Shown here: positions 44,832 to 59,800 of the stretch, piece after piece
How positions within the stretch are numbered: position 1 is the first letter of the stretch
How the letters are laid out: every line of letters begins with the position of its first letter
DNA from: Syngnathus acus
Lineage: Eukaryota; Chordata; Actinopteri; Syngnathiformes; Syngnathidae
NCBI RefSeq assembly: GCF_901709675.1
Contig: NC_051091.1
Coordinates: 10,572,967-10,636,966, forward strand
Direction of reading: 5' to 3'
Length of the DNA stretch: 64,000 nt
Made by a program: the position numbers and the translations under genes
Notes under the pieces: model-generated
What the model saw: only the letters and a program-made list of their open reading frames with translations
What the model was told of the DNA's origin: nothing
The model's database searches: none

Positions 44832-47800
44832 TCGCGGATTTTGCATTTATGATTAACTGAGTTCATATTCAAAAACATTTTTTAAAACATTATTTGAAGG
44901 AAATATAACAGTAGCGGTCTATTAGAACACAAATCGGTTTAAAATAATATTTCCTATGTTCAGATCAACTTCGTGTGAAGGATCACAAATGTAAATTTTT
45001 CTTACACATCGAAGTTGCATGTGCACGGTCGCGTGTTTTTACCATTCCTATTAGTCATATCACGTAAACGACATGCTGCAAATGTTCTTTTTAATGTTAT
45101 TTTTAAAACAACGTCGTGCGTATTTTTCTGTAATGCTCTTTATTGAGCATTTTGAAACGACCACAAATGGGCTTTTTTTTTTTTTTTTGATCGTACGCCT
45201 CAAAAGCAACAATAACCAATAACAGAAGTGTCTATTTTAATAGCATTAAAATAGACGCATTACTGCTCGGCGCCGCCAAAAGAGGCAATCTAATTGTTAA
45301 TTTGGCGACAACTCCCCACGCACACTCAAGCTGTCTGCAGCATACGGCAGTGGGACGATGAGGAGGATACGTCTGAAGACCACTTTTTGTATTTGCATGC
45401 ATTTATGGCAACCATTTTCCCATTAGGGCCGCGTTCGTGCTCAAGTGGCAAAGGAAAACACGCGCGCGCACATACACACAGACACATGCGCGTGTCGCGT
45501 TTGCAAGTTGGCCGTGGATTTGCTCGAGAGGGCCGCCGCAGCAAATGGCAAATAAGCCACGGAAGAAACGTTGGAGGATCACATCAATATTTGGACAGCA
45601 TGACTAGGAATAATCAAGGTGGCAAAGTGTCAGCCTCTTCACTGACTCTTGAGACGTGGAATTGGAGCGCGTGGAGTGGGCTCGGGTGCATGCACGTTGA
45701 ATGACACACTAAATCTGTGCATCACATATTTTGAAAAAGAAATTATACACGCGTGGGGTTTTGTTTTGTTCTGTTTTTTGTTGTACATGTTCTGACACTA
45801 ATGTCGCCCACGCAGTGTCCACCCCACTGGGCCAGGGCCGGGTCAACCAATTGGGCGGCGTGTTCATCAACGGGAGGCCCCTGCCAAACCACATCCGGCA
45901 CAAGATCGTGGAGATGGCCCACCACGGCATACGGCCGTGCGTCATCTCGCGACAACTGCGCGTCTCGCACGGCTGCGTGTCCAAGATCCTGTGCCGCTAC
46001 CAGGAGACCGGCTCCATCCGCCCGGGGGCTATCGGAGGCAGCAAGCCCAGGGTAAGTGGGGTTGAGGTATTGGGGGCGGGGGGGCTTCCATACAGAAAAG
46101 CGTGCACTTAGCGGACCCAGCATTATAGGGACACCTGAGCGCTTCAATGGCATTCATTGCAATTAGTTGTGTCAACGTCATGGCCATAATTACCTCTCAT
46201 AATTGATCCATCTATGCAACTGGTGCCATATAAACAGGTAAATAATGCGGAAATTTTTTTTTTTTAAACATTCTCTCCTCGTTTTATCATATTTTTTTCC
46301 AGATTTGTCTGTTCTTTTGCTTTTGTAATTCATTTGTTGAGCTTGAGAACGGCCATATCATTAGGTACACGAGCACAGTAAGCTATATCAGCAATCACAA
46401 CAATCAATAAAATTGAACGTGTAAGTGTGTGTGGGTGCGTGCGCGCGCGTGCGTGTGTCACTACACTTGAATCACTAACTTTACGACTATTATTGCATCC
46501 TTTGTCAACTCTTCACTACGTCAAAAATAATACTAATCATTTATATAGTTACTTGATATAGCATTGGGTACATTTGCACAATGTGATGAGATCCAATAGT
46601 GCTAAACTGCATAATTGTTTTAATTTCTGATACAATCTATATATCATATACAAACTGGCTAAAGCATTTACTGTAAATGCACCTTCACAATCAAACACTA
46701 CACTGAGACTAAAAAAATGTGTAATTAAAATGTTTTTCTTCAATAAGTTAAATATCTTTTATTATGTTATGTATCCCTCATTTTATTTTTGTATTTAAAA
46801 AAAAATCTTAACAAAAGCCACAATATTATAACGTACAGCAACCAGTCATACAATTAGGAACACCAGCCAATTTTAATGATAGCATCAGCCCATAAAAGTG
46901 TTTTTAATATGCATGTGTGTATATTTTCTATTGTCATTCTGTACGATTCTTCATCTGCATCAGGAAAAGTGAGCAATATGTTATGTTACGGTGATAAATA
47001 TTATAGTGATACACTCAAGAGTGATGATTCAAAATTTCAAGTTAGCAAAATTCAATCAAATTTTAAGGTGGAGAATTCAATAAAATTAAGCTTGATAAAA
47101 TGACAAGTGCCTTTCTCTCATTTTCAATAAATAAATAGTAGTTTACAGAACTAATTGCCCCTTCTATTATCTCATAACTTACAAAAACAACTCAGCAAAT
47201 TGTTTTGAAGCAAAAACTTGCTTTGTTGTGCTAAATAACTTTGTTGTCATAAATGTCAATATTTTCAAGTTATTCCAAGGTAAATTCCTTTTTTAGCTCC
47301 CCAAAAGAGGTTTTTCTTTTTAAATCTGTGTATGACTGCGTTCAATGTGTCCCACCATGAAATGGCACCAATTAAATTGCCCCCCCCCCCCCTGTCAACT
47401 TGCAACTTGCAGCAGGTGGCCACTCCCGACGTGGAGAAGAGGATCGAGGAGTACAAGCGAGAGAACCCGGGCATGTTCAGCTGGGAGATCCGGGATAAGC
47501 TGCTGAAGGACGGGGTGTGCGACAGAAGCACAGTTCCTTCAGGTGAGGCTTCATCTGGTAAGCTGCAATTCTTCTTTTAATAACCTTATCATAGGAGCCT
47601 ACAAGTGCAGAATCGCTTGTCGTCTAACTGCTTGATTTTTTTTTTTTTTTTTTTTTTTTTTAGAGGAAAAAATATGCCTGCAAAATATGCTTGACTTTTG
47701 TGCAGTGTCCTTCAAATAAGATGATTTGGTTGTGTTGTGGGTTTGAAGGGCTAATCACCCATTTACCTTCTTGTCATTAGTGAGCTCCATCAGCCGCGTT

Positions 47801-50800
47801 TTGAGGGCCCGATTTGGCAAAAAAGATGACGAGGATGACTGTGATAAGAAGGATGAAGACGGAGAAAAGAAAACAAAGCATAGCATCGATGGCATCCTCG
47901 GTGATAAATGTAAGTTAGCAACCTTATGGGCCCTTAATGGCTTCTCTATATATCTACCACTTGCATGTCTTGTCAGCCTCCTCCCGGCTCGGATGGGAAG
48001 ATTTGCCCAAATTTGTCCAAATGTACTTTCCTCCGAGGCGTCCTCGTGGGACTTGATTCCTTTGCTCATTCAATCCATTATTTATGAGAGTCTTGGCACG
48101 AAGGTATTTAGCGGCAGGAAATTAATTTGTGTTGGCCAATTGCGCCTCATTCATTCACACGTTCAGCCATTCATTTGCGGTGTGCTGCTTTGACCCTCCC
48201 CATCCCCCCAACCCGTAAAAAAAAGCCCCCCTTAAACGACTGCTGACCCACGGTCATATTTTCACCACTTGTTACTTTTAAGTTGAAATCAATGAGGTTA
48301 GTTGCTTCCATAAATGCTTCCATTTTGGATAGCTATGGATTTTTCCATTATATTAGCAGGAAGATGTATGTATTTTCTAGCTATGTGTAGGGAAATCATT
48401 GTAATATTTGGAAGGTGTGGAGAAAAGTGCTGTTGATAATACATAGTTTAAGAATATTATTCCTTAATTTTTAAAGTAATTGTGAGTATTTTGTACATAA
48501 ATTGGAATTTAATAAATATTTAGCACCGCCAGCAGTAAAGTATATGTATACTGAATTTATAATAATTTGGAGTAAACAATATATTTAAAAAATAATTTGG
48601 AGAAAACAATGTATTTAAAAACGTAGCATTTTTTTTATATATATTAGTGTAAATACTGTAATGCTAAATATACATAATATAATAAACGCACTGGGGATCC
48701 TATTTTATGTGCATCGTGAGAAGCGGTTGATGGATGGATGAATGGATGGATGAATATATTTGAATTTTCAATCACTTTAGACTGATTTTTTTGGTCACCC
48801 TCGGATAATTACACGAACGCCCAACATTGTGAAAATTATCCTGAAAGACCGCGTGTCTTATCACTTGTGCGTAATTACGCACACCTCCCAAATTTGGAGC
48901 TGGAACATCGGGATTAAATTAAATGTGTACAGGCCTGTAGTATAGCATATAAAAAACGCCAATCATTAATTGAAAGTAGTGATGATTATGAAAAAAGGAA
49001 TATTTCGTTTTGATAGTTTATAAATGACTAACAATAAATAAAAATGTTAAAAATCTTCTATACAATTTTAAAACCTTTGCTATGCAGTGCAATAATTTAC
49101 TATCATCCCTAATGTTTTGCGTACACAATGATTTCGAGTTCGGATTTCTCGGTCACTCGCGTGTAATTGCGTATACGCGCACCTGGATCCAACGCGGGAT
49201 TTGGATTTCAAACTATAATAATAATAATAATAATACATAGCTAAACTCCCCTTTTCATCTTGAAGACGAACCTCAACAAACCTTCCTTCCATTGATACTT
49301 TTTTTTCTTGCAACGAGCCACAAAAGCAAAATCCTGGAAAGCAGAGCAGCGAGAAGCGCCGCACTGGCACGTCCATTCTCCCTCAAACAAACGCCAGGAA
49401 ACTTTGGACAAAAGGGCAAGGGGGACCCATAAAAAGGAAATGAATTATTCAGCACGCCCCGCTGCTAGATAGTTTTGTAATTTCATATAATGGCCCGATG
49501 GAGTGGAATCAGTTGATAGCGTGAAAACGCTCTCTCTATTTGTCTTCTCTTTTTTCCCCCCCTGCACCCTTTGCCACGCTTCAAGAAAAAAATCCTCCAA
49601 GTGTCCACATGCACGCTTGACCACGTGTACTCCCCTAAAACCATCCCATAATTCCCCTGGCTGCTGTTTGTGGCCGTTTTGCCTGTGTTTTTACATCAAG
49701 GAGCGAATTAGGTGGCTATAAAAAACAGCCAAGACTAGATGGCTTTTAATAATAATAATAATGTTAATACTTATTAGCGGGGAGCAGCGGAGACGAGGTG
49801 ACTACGTGTTCACACCGGGTGTAATAGCTGGCAGGCACGCTCACAAATGTATTTATCCCCAATCAGCCGCTCACTCTGGCGGCGCGCGGCGCGGCGAGGC
49901 GCGGCCCCCCTTATATGAGCAGAGAGGGGCTTTCAAGCAGATTAAACGCAGCCTTTTATTTCTTTTCACTTTCATCTCAGAGCCGAGCTCACATCGTGGC
50001 TCGCCCTGGGCGCAAACATTCATGAGGGTTTCTCTTTTATTTTCAATCCACTCGCTCGTTCTCGCGCTCACTCTTTTTTTGCGTCTCCAGATTTAAGTCC
50101 CTCTTATTTATTTATCGAGTTGTTTATTGTGCGTGTTTTGGAGGTTACATCACGGATTTATCCCAGCTTTAATCGAGAGTTCATTAAAATGGCTGATCAA
50201 ACTACAGTCGCGTCTTTTTCCGTTAATGGCAGATTAGAGGATGCTGTTCAAAATGTGGTTTCGGGGCCATTTGCACGCCACCAAATTATTATTTGGTTTC
50301 TAATTGGCGCTATGTTTCTTGCTAATCATAATTCAAATGATAGGAATATCCAGGAAACAAAAATGCAGGGGAAAAAATAATGTGAACGATATCCAATTTT
50401 ACAACACAAAACAATGGACTTGTTTAACTCTGTAAAAACGATTCAATGTTGTATTTTCTTTAAAAAAAAAAAAAGTACTCAAATATGTGCAATATTCTAG
50501 TCCTGTTTGTAGCACGACAGTATATTTATAACAAAAGTTCAAAAGAAATGCAGACTTTAAATTAACTCTGAAATATTATATTGTTTATAATTGATTATGT
50601 TTTAATAAAACTAACATTAAGATTATTATGATTATTATTATTAGTAGTAGTAGTAATCGTAACATTATTATTATTATTATTATTATTATTATCATTCTAT
50701 TTTTCTTCATACATATATGTAATTGATTCAAATACAACAATGAAATCCGTATCTCGTAATTTCCAATTACTTTGCCACGAACATCACCCAAATATGCGTG

Positions 50801-53800
50801 TATTGGTGCTGTAGTAGTAATTTCAATTTCTATAACAAAAAGATGACTTCTTTGTTGTTTCTTTTTTTTTACATTGGTAACGAAAATGTGCGCTCGTGAA
50901 AAAAAATCGATACTAAAAAACAAATAAAAATAAATACAATCAGAATTAAACCCCAATTGAAATACATATGAAAAATGTGACTTATTTGTGCAGTGTACGG
51001 CGCCCCCTTTTTTTTTTTTTTTTTGCATGATGCACATCTGCCACACATGCAAGTGACGCACACTGCGACAGGCGATGGACACTCGAGCAAATCGCGGGAT
51101 TAGCAGGTCCTCAGTCTAATTAAACAGATGCCAGGTGGGATTATTCCCCAGTTTGAAGGAGGGGAAGTGACAGAGAGGTGCGAGGGGTAGGGTGGGGAGC
51201 ACGCGAGCATGTCTGAAATTTCATTTGGGGTGGCGGCACAAACAAAGTATTATTCCATTGCAGGTCGTCCTTTTACGCTGCAAAGCGTGCACGATCTCCC
51301 CTTTTATAAATGTATACATTGGCAATATTTCGTCTCTAAACCTCGCTGAATGAATGAGGGTGATGTTCGGGGGGGGGGCATGCAGAGGTTTTGGTGTGTG
51401 TGGAAGGGGGGGGGGGATACTGGAGCGCACTTCAAACAAATCCATCTGGAACAGTGTGTGAGAGAGATTCAGTGAAAGTATGGGCGAGTTATTTAGCTAT
51501 TAATAACGTTTTCTTTCCTCGGGCGCGGAGGAAGGAGAGAGAGAGAGAGAAGAGAACGAGCGAGCGAGCACAACTCCATCCGTACGAGCTATTTGGCTTG
51601 GCTAGGAACTGAGAGGGGAGAGCACCCAAATGGTGGGCAGAGATAACATACCCATCATAGCGCAGACCCCGCGCTGCGCTTCACTGCATTAAACTCGGAT
51701 TAACCTCCCATGGCCCCGCACACACTCGAGACACTTCGCACTGGAATTTACATTGCACCATGCGGCTACACCACACAACGAATAATAATAATAATAATAA
51801 TAATAATAACTATAAGGGTGTGCAGTCCTCTCCACAAAATGATTCAATACGATGATGAACAATGTTTTCATTCAGTACAATTTAGTGACATGAAATTAAA
51901 TTTCATGTGGGCTGCGTGTTTATTTACATGCAACAACCAAGCCTTACAAAATTAATTTAAGTGAAGAAACAACAAATTTTCAGCAACGTCAAACTGATTT
52001 ATACCTGGTGTGCATCTTCCTTCCACATAAGACTTCGATACGATTCTCGATACATAGGATGGGAAACGATTCAAGGATGCACCGATTTCAAAATGGAACA
52101 ATTTGATTCGGTTTAGTTGCATCCCTTATAGGGGCATGTGGAGTAGTCAACCCAGAGGTTGGGTGTTCCATTGTGACCAAGTGTCCTTGAGCAAGACAGG
52201 TGGAGAATGAGCAAGCAGGTTGAAAAGCGACAACCCATTTACCATGACCATACCACTGTATGATCCTTAAATCAAATAAAACCTTTGAGATTACAAAAAG
52301 TCCACAAATACTCATACTTCGTATTAATAATTGATATTTGTTGGATCATTGCGTAATGACAGTTATTTACTAAAACATTGTTTTGGGAAGTGTCAGCACG
52401 TTAGGTCCAATAATGCACAAAAATGAAAGCAAGACTGGTGAGACTGGGGTGGGGGTACGGGCCAACCAAACCCGGAGTGACATTTCAGTGTCAGCGGCTT
52501 AAGTGTCGACAGAAATATAGATCTGAAAAAATAAATAAAAGAGGGGGAGAAGGCTTAGATTCCTTCTGCGCTGCCATTTGACTTTGATCACATCACAAAT
52601 ATTCATGGGGGCACAAACACTCTGCCACCATTATCCCGGCTGACAGTGATACCTCTCAAGGCTGTCTATTAATTAAAGTGGCGCACTCACCATGTGGGAA
52701 CGACAACTAGAGCAAGAAGAAGAAAAAAAAAAGGTCCCCCCCATCTCTTGTGGTTTCTCCTCTTGAAAAGGGCCAATCTTCCCTCCCTGGCTTCTTGTGG
52801 GAAATTTAAAAAGTCTACACAGAAGAAGACATGGGGATTTCTAGCTCATTTCTATAAAGAGCCTTTTATAATCCTTTCCTGCTTAATAACTTAAAGGGAT
52901 TCAATTTCTCCCCTCGTCGACGGGGAGGGGAGGTGGCTTGTGATCGCGTATTGTCGGGAAGCACTTGAAGGTTAACACTTCCTGCTCCCGAAGAGCACCA
53001 CGCAACGTCTTAGTGTGATGTCACCAGCCCGTGATGCTTAATAACATCATTTTATTTACCGACCAAAATTCAATTCGCACACTTTGGCTAGAGTAGTGAG
53101 CTTGGGGTCTTCAAGCCACGTGAGACAAATTAAACAGGAAGTGATACCCCCTCCAGGTATCCTGTCACAAAACAACATAGGCCGCCTTTCATTAGGGTCT
53201 GTGTTTGATTTCCTTTCTAATTTTCACTAAATGCAAGATGAACTTCCCAACCGTAGCCCAGCTATCCATCTTCTATAGCATTTGTCCTCATTAGGGTCTC
53301 GGTTGAGCTGGAGCCTAGCCCGGCTGACTTTGGCGAGACCCAAGGACTACTTTGGACCAACAACCCTTCTCATTCACACCTGTGGACAATTTAGTCTTCC
53401 ACGAACGTAACGTATGTTTTTAGAAGATAAGAGGAAGCTGGCCGATACCCAGAAAAACATGCGAACACCACACAGGAAGGCCCGAGGCAAGATTCGAACC
53501 CAGAACTTCAGAAGTATGAGGGGAAATTTGCAAACGGCTCGGTCAATATGTTTGCTCTGCAATCCAACAGGTGGAGGAATTTAGGAAGAAAAACAATTTT
53601 GCAGGTGGCACTTTGGTACACCAAAGAAGGTCAGTGCGATCCAATGACCCTGTCAGTATATAATGCAGTTACGAGAATCACACACGTTCTGAATAAAAAA
53701 ATTTTTTTTTCGTAAATATTGATTAGTATCGACAAAGTATTGTGTGTGTAAAATAGACAGACCTCTTTGTGCCACTATATTATAATAATAATTTAAAATG

Positions 53801-56800
53801 TGCCAATTTGAGCTGCAATATAATGAGAGGGTTGGAAAAAATAATTTTCATGCATAAAATTAAAAAAGATGTACCATAAATGTGAAATACTGTGTAACAA
53901 TTAGCCTAGGCAACTTCATGTTCTTCTTCGGGTCACATTCTCATTGAGCGTGAATCAACAGCGCCTCTGCTGGCCACAGCCTAGTAGTGCATGCCATTTT
54001 TATGAGTCAATCAAATCTGCATGGTTGATTAATTGATGGATCAAATGTTATTCCCAAACTTCAAAAATACATACTGCTTTTCTAAAGATAATGTGCATTT
54101 TTGACTGACAACAGGCTACAAACTTTACATGTTTGTTATTGTTTTGAGAGGATTGCATCTCACTGAGATCCGTTTCTAATATTTTGAGTAGTTATTCAGG
54201 CCCCATGAGAGGGCCATAATATTAGAAACAGCTCAGAGTATGATTCAGTCATCTTCCCCACCGCCAAGCCTTCCATCTCCCCTCCTCGGAGGCGTTTAAT
54301 CGTCGCCCGCTTTGTTAGCGTTGATGTTTAATTGGCTGTGAGAAGATGAATGAGGCTGACAGGAATCAGCTGTCCACACGATCCCTTGTGGCTCCGACTC
54401 GGAAATCATAACCTGAGCGGCTTTTCCTCCCGCGAAACTGGCTCGTTGAACTTGTCACATCTAATTAGGGTGTTAAAGCGCGCTGGGAGCATCGGTGGGA
54501 AACAGTAGGCGGCATGGTCCGGGGGCAGCCAATAAGGCATTTTGGGGTCAGATGGTGGAGGGCGATGGAGGGGGTTGAATTGGACCACAGTGGGCTTTTA
54601 TTTCAAAGCTTTCCTCGCCCGCTTTACCGGCTATTACATCAATTACGGTTGTCCGGCCGCCAGCAGGCGAACAGGGCAGCATGCATGCAGTGAAGCCTTG
54701 TTTTAATTGACTATGAAATTAATTAAAGCAGATGTCTATTAAGGACTTTTAACATTGGCCACATAGTTTAAAGGTGTAACAGAGGATTAATGGCTTACAG
54801 CCAAAATGACACTAAATTTCTTGCATGCTGTCATCGGAGCTGACAACAAGTGGCATTTTATTTTATATTCTGGCAATACAATGCAATATTGCTTAGCTTT
54901 TTTCCCCTTAGTTATAATTTAATGGCCTGAAAAATACTATGTCGTGATTTTTGCAGACCTTTTAAAAAATTCAGCATAAAGAAAAAAAATTGATAGGCAC
55001 CCTCTTTTTGCTAAAACATATCGATGCAGCAATTCTGAATTTTTTTAAATTTATTATAGCTACTCAGTCCTCTGTCTGGTGCATCTCCAAAATTCAACAT
55101 TTGCTCCTGAAAAATTTCATTTACTTTCCTGAGCAGTTTGTGTGAAAAAAAAACACTATTGTCCTCCTGCTCCATTTCAAGAGGTTTCATTCTCTTGCCT
55201 TTTGTGGGTTAATACTTTTTTTCTTGTATTGCGGCGTGGAAAGAGAAAGTGCTAAAAAAAAAAAAAAGGTTGTGTGATGTCTGACAGCCTCCTCTCGCTA
55301 TTGTTCCGCGCCGGGAGGAGAGAAAGAGGAGGGGAGGAGAGAAAAGGCCTTTCTGTTATTTTCTGTCTTGAAACTTGCTATTCAGGCCAGTTGATGAACT
55401 CCTCCGAAAAGTTTATTAAGGGGACCAAAACAATAGGAACCAAAGCCTTTGGCTGCCCGGGCAGACAGTTTATAAACTAGCGGCCATTGTGCCTCAAAGG
55501 CAGATGCATGAATACTTTTGAATGGGGGCCTTCAAACTGACACGATAAGGCTGGACAGCAGCACTCTTAAAAAAAAAAAAAAAAAGGACACAGGCCGCTT
55601 CTGCTTTAGCTCTCGCTCCCTTTTTTTTTCTTCAAATTTTGCATTAATGTACATCTGCAAAGGAAGAGCAGGCGGGAGGAGGGTGCTGTCTCTCCTGGCT
55701 AAGCTATCTTTTTTTTAAATGCTTTGTTGCTTTAAATAGCACGAAAAAGAAAATACTGTGACATAAAAGCGATCAGATGTTTTAGAAATTGTCAAAATTT
55801 AGGATGTTTTTAACTAAAAATACTGTTTCCCGGCTTTACACAACATATTTTTAAACCCAAAACTTTGCTTGTGTGCTTACACTATAAAAAAAAATGTCCA
55901 CACCTGTCTTTGCGCCGCGAAAATCCATTGCTGCCAGTATTGCCTAATTTTGAGATTTCTGGTTGCATTTTCACATGAACAAAAATTTGCGATTGCCGCC
56001 TTTCACAATATTGCTTAAAAAATGAAATACTGTATAGTTGCAGCCTCATCATTCTTAACACTTTTCTGGAGTAACTCAAAAACTAGAGCCAATTCTGGAA
56101 AATACAATGTCATCAGTGAAACTTTCTTTGCACCAAAATGTGCATTATTCATCAGTCCATGCAGTTCCGTTGTAATGTTTTTTTTATTTTATAATATAGG
56201 TAAAGACAAACAGAGAAAGTAAAAAGTATGTCTTTACGAAATGGGCATTGTGCTCAAGCGGGCTCCCATGTTGATATACTTTTGAAGGGGGCCAGCAGCC
56301 AAGACGATACATTCTTGGTGTCCTTTTGAGTGGACAATAGCCTGTCATTCTTGATCCCTCATCCCTCCCCGCGTCCCTCCCCTCTGCAGCCTTCCCTTTG
56401 AGTCCACTCACTCTCTGGCTCGGTGCCTCCCAACTTCAGAGGGAGTCCTCTGATTTGTGACCCTGGCAACCCTGCACTTAATCTGGCTAAAGAGGGATGG
56501 CGGAGTGCTGTTGGGAGGGGGGGGGGGCGGCATCCCGTCAGAGGCCCCCGAATAGAGCGAGCCGGCTCTGGCAGGTGTCAACGTTAGCAAACAATCGGCG
56601 GGCGCTGCCATTGCCGCGTCGCCCGGCGCGGCACAGGACCGCCGCTCTGAAAAGAGCCACATAATGTGGGGGGAGGACAAGGCAGAGAGATTACACTCTC
56701 AGACAGCTATTAGCGAGGATGAGGCTTTTCTAAACAAACAAGGAGGAGAAGGCGATCAATACTGTGTTAGTTTACCAAGTGGAGTCATTACAGTGGCTTA

Positions 56801-59800
56801 TTTTCTGCCCCATTGTCTTTCTCTCCACTTTCTTCCAACATCTGTGAGCCGTATTGGCAATCCAATTTGCAGCAAGGGAGCTGGCTTATTTCTTCAGTCT
56901 TGTGTCACTTGCAGTGGACATCACGCTCAGGCATTTGTCCTTGTAATGAATCTTGATTGGGGTGTATTACCTCCGATGCGATCGTGGAGGCTGGCCTCCA
57001 TTAGACTGAAGTGAGCGGAGGAAATGGCTCGGAGGAACGAGTTGACAACGAGCGGCTCTCGAGTGGATATGTGTCTTGACAAGAAGGTCGGCGCCTCCCC
57101 AAAGGCCATTTATTTACCTCTCATGGCTGATTCACCAAGAGAGACGTGTGAAGGGAAGATGGTGTTTTAATGGGAGAAAACTGGAGAGGGAACACTCTGA
57201 GGGAGTGTTTATTCGGTACTGGTTTCAGCGTTAACGTGACACCATTCTTAAATGAAGTCGACATATTTCCCGACTGCTTATGGGTTTTTAGCACAATTAA
57301 AAAATTCTAACTTTATACATTTGGGCCTAGTTGTTTAGCTAGACCTCACATGATGCTAGTGGAGCTAAAGGAGATGACTAGCATCGAGCTAACAACTTGT
57401 TTTATATTTTATTATTGTGTTATGTTAATAATAGTTGGCATTGTGTGCATTTAAGACATGATGCTTGAGCAAAAATGATCCATTACGGTTGCTTTAAATA
57501 GAGATTAGAACAACAAAATGGCAGCTGACATACGCGGCATTAAACCGCGGTAAAAAAACAACAACCAGTAACTGATTGACCTCATGACCGTTAAAGACAA
57601 TAGTCACTATTGTTTAAAAACACAGAGAGCTTTCACAACATCAAACAGACAAAAAAAGAAGATAAACAAACGTAGAATATTATCTTGCGTTCCCGCTAGG
57701 AGGCACAAAGCACTCCATCTTTTGTTTGTGCTTCCATCGCAGCAATTTCTGTCGTAAACATGATTTAATTCACCGTGTAATTTCGTAAATCACAGTCATC
57801 CCGACCAACGAGTTATTTATCAGACATGTTTGGCGGCTGACAGTTGACGTCAAGCGACGACAAAAGCCTTTATGTGTGTGTGATTTTTTTTTTAGGTGAG
57901 GAAATGATCTTCCCTACTGGGAAGATGACTGTAAACTTTTTGACTCCAAAAAATAGGAAGCAGGAAGGATCACGTTTGACTTTTAATGATGTGCGGTGCT
58001 TGACAGACAGAGTGGTCTATTTAATTTGTGCGACATTTGTTACTGTTTCGGTATAACGCGAGGCACATCAAAAGACGCTGGCATTGGATTTCCCCGCCTG
58101 TCTGAGGGAATCTTCTGTAGTCGTAATAATAAAAAATAATAAGCAGGACCTCTGGCACAAATGCGTGTTTGTCGTGCTGATTAAGCTGTCGTTATTCCGG
58201 CAAAATGGTAGGTTTGGCGAAATTAGTCGACGCCACGCCGGCTTTTATGATGTCCATGTAAAATCAGATGAGGCGGTCAGGAGGCACGTAATTTATTGAA
58301 AAGACGGCGAAGCACTTTGCAAGCGATTCACCTCGCCGTCGAGGCTTGTCAAAGTCTTGACTGCTCACCGCCGAGCTGCATTCCAAAGCAGACAAAAGGC
58401 GTTTTGGGGCTAATTTTATTACAATACGGGAAGAGGGCCGCATAATGTGCAACAATAATTAGGTTTAGCAGACACACCGCCGCCACCATGCTCCGCTAGT
58501 CTTCAAAAATGCCCATTAGCTTATGCTACTTAGCGCCAGAACATTTCCCATTTTATGCTCATGATGGGCCACCATATTCATTTGTTTTAATTAGCCGTGC
58601 GCTACAAAAAGACTGCAAACACATTCAGCAACCCCCTCCTGTGAGTGTTGCCAATCACAAATGTGTTCAAATTGTCCAACAACTTTGCACCGATTTTCCC
58701 AAACTAATGGGCTTATTTCTGCATCGTCACTCATTGCCTCCCTGGGGAATACGCGGCGCTCGCTTACTGTGCCACATCTATTACTTTCACATTTACATAT
58801 GAATGTGTGCAATACTTGTTTATAAAATACAAAAGATTCCTTTCTTTATAGAATACACTACAATAAGCATGTATCCATTCTGAAATGGAGGGGATTCAGT
58901 TTTTATTCACAATATAAGAAAATATGAATCAAACATGAATAAATGCCTACTGTACTGTTGTGAATGGAACACAATGGAAAATGACTAAGAAGTCACACTG
59001 CAGTGTGAGCATACTGTTGATGAAACAAAAGCAAAGACTTGGTTGGCTCGCTGTGTACAAACAACATTTCCCTCCACAGTGGTGCTCAAATACTTTTAGT
59101 TTGGTTGTAAATTAAAGAAAGAGCGAATCCCACCACCCTTCGAGGCTGTCACGTTTTCACACTTGGGCAGCGCCCAGGCATGGGGAGTCAATATGTCAGC
59201 ATTTATGGATGCCCCGAGGTGCTGCACAGGCCTGTCAGGCACCTATTCATGCTCTAATGGCCCCCCGAGGAGCTTGTCTCTGCGGGCTGAAAAGGCAGGG
59301 AGGCCCAGCGGACAGGGGGCGAGGGCCAACGGCTAGCGTGCGCTCTCACGGATGCGCCGCACCATCTTCCCACTGACAAGAGCCATAAAAGAGCATCGCA
59401 ACGGCTGCTCCTCACGCTCCAACCCCCCCCTAAAAAATAAACCTCCAAAATACGGTGCTGGCTAATTGTTCGTTGTGAGAAGATTAGAAAAACTCCCATC
59501 GTTCTTCCTCCTCTTCTTCAAGACAGACAAAAGAATGTCCCACAGATGAAAAGTTGGACATTTCTTTGCAAAAAAGTCCAAATTTTGGTCTTTTTTATAT
59601 TGCGAGTGTCGGCGTTCCACCCCTTTTGTCCTTTATTGATTAGCCATGATGCGCACCAAGGAAATACCCAATTCCCCTTCATTCATCTGTAAATGAGCAA
59701 ATAATGTAGATTTGTTCATCTTTCTATGCCAGCGACGTATAGTGAGTGAAATGAGTGATGCTTAACGGCATCATATGTTCCGTCTTTGCGTGAGGGCGGA

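Noticed and set aside
50585-51082. Minus-strand 165-codon open frame with long Ile/Leu runs.
   Set aside because: Created by the (ATT)n microsatellite and T tracts; not a membrane protein gene.
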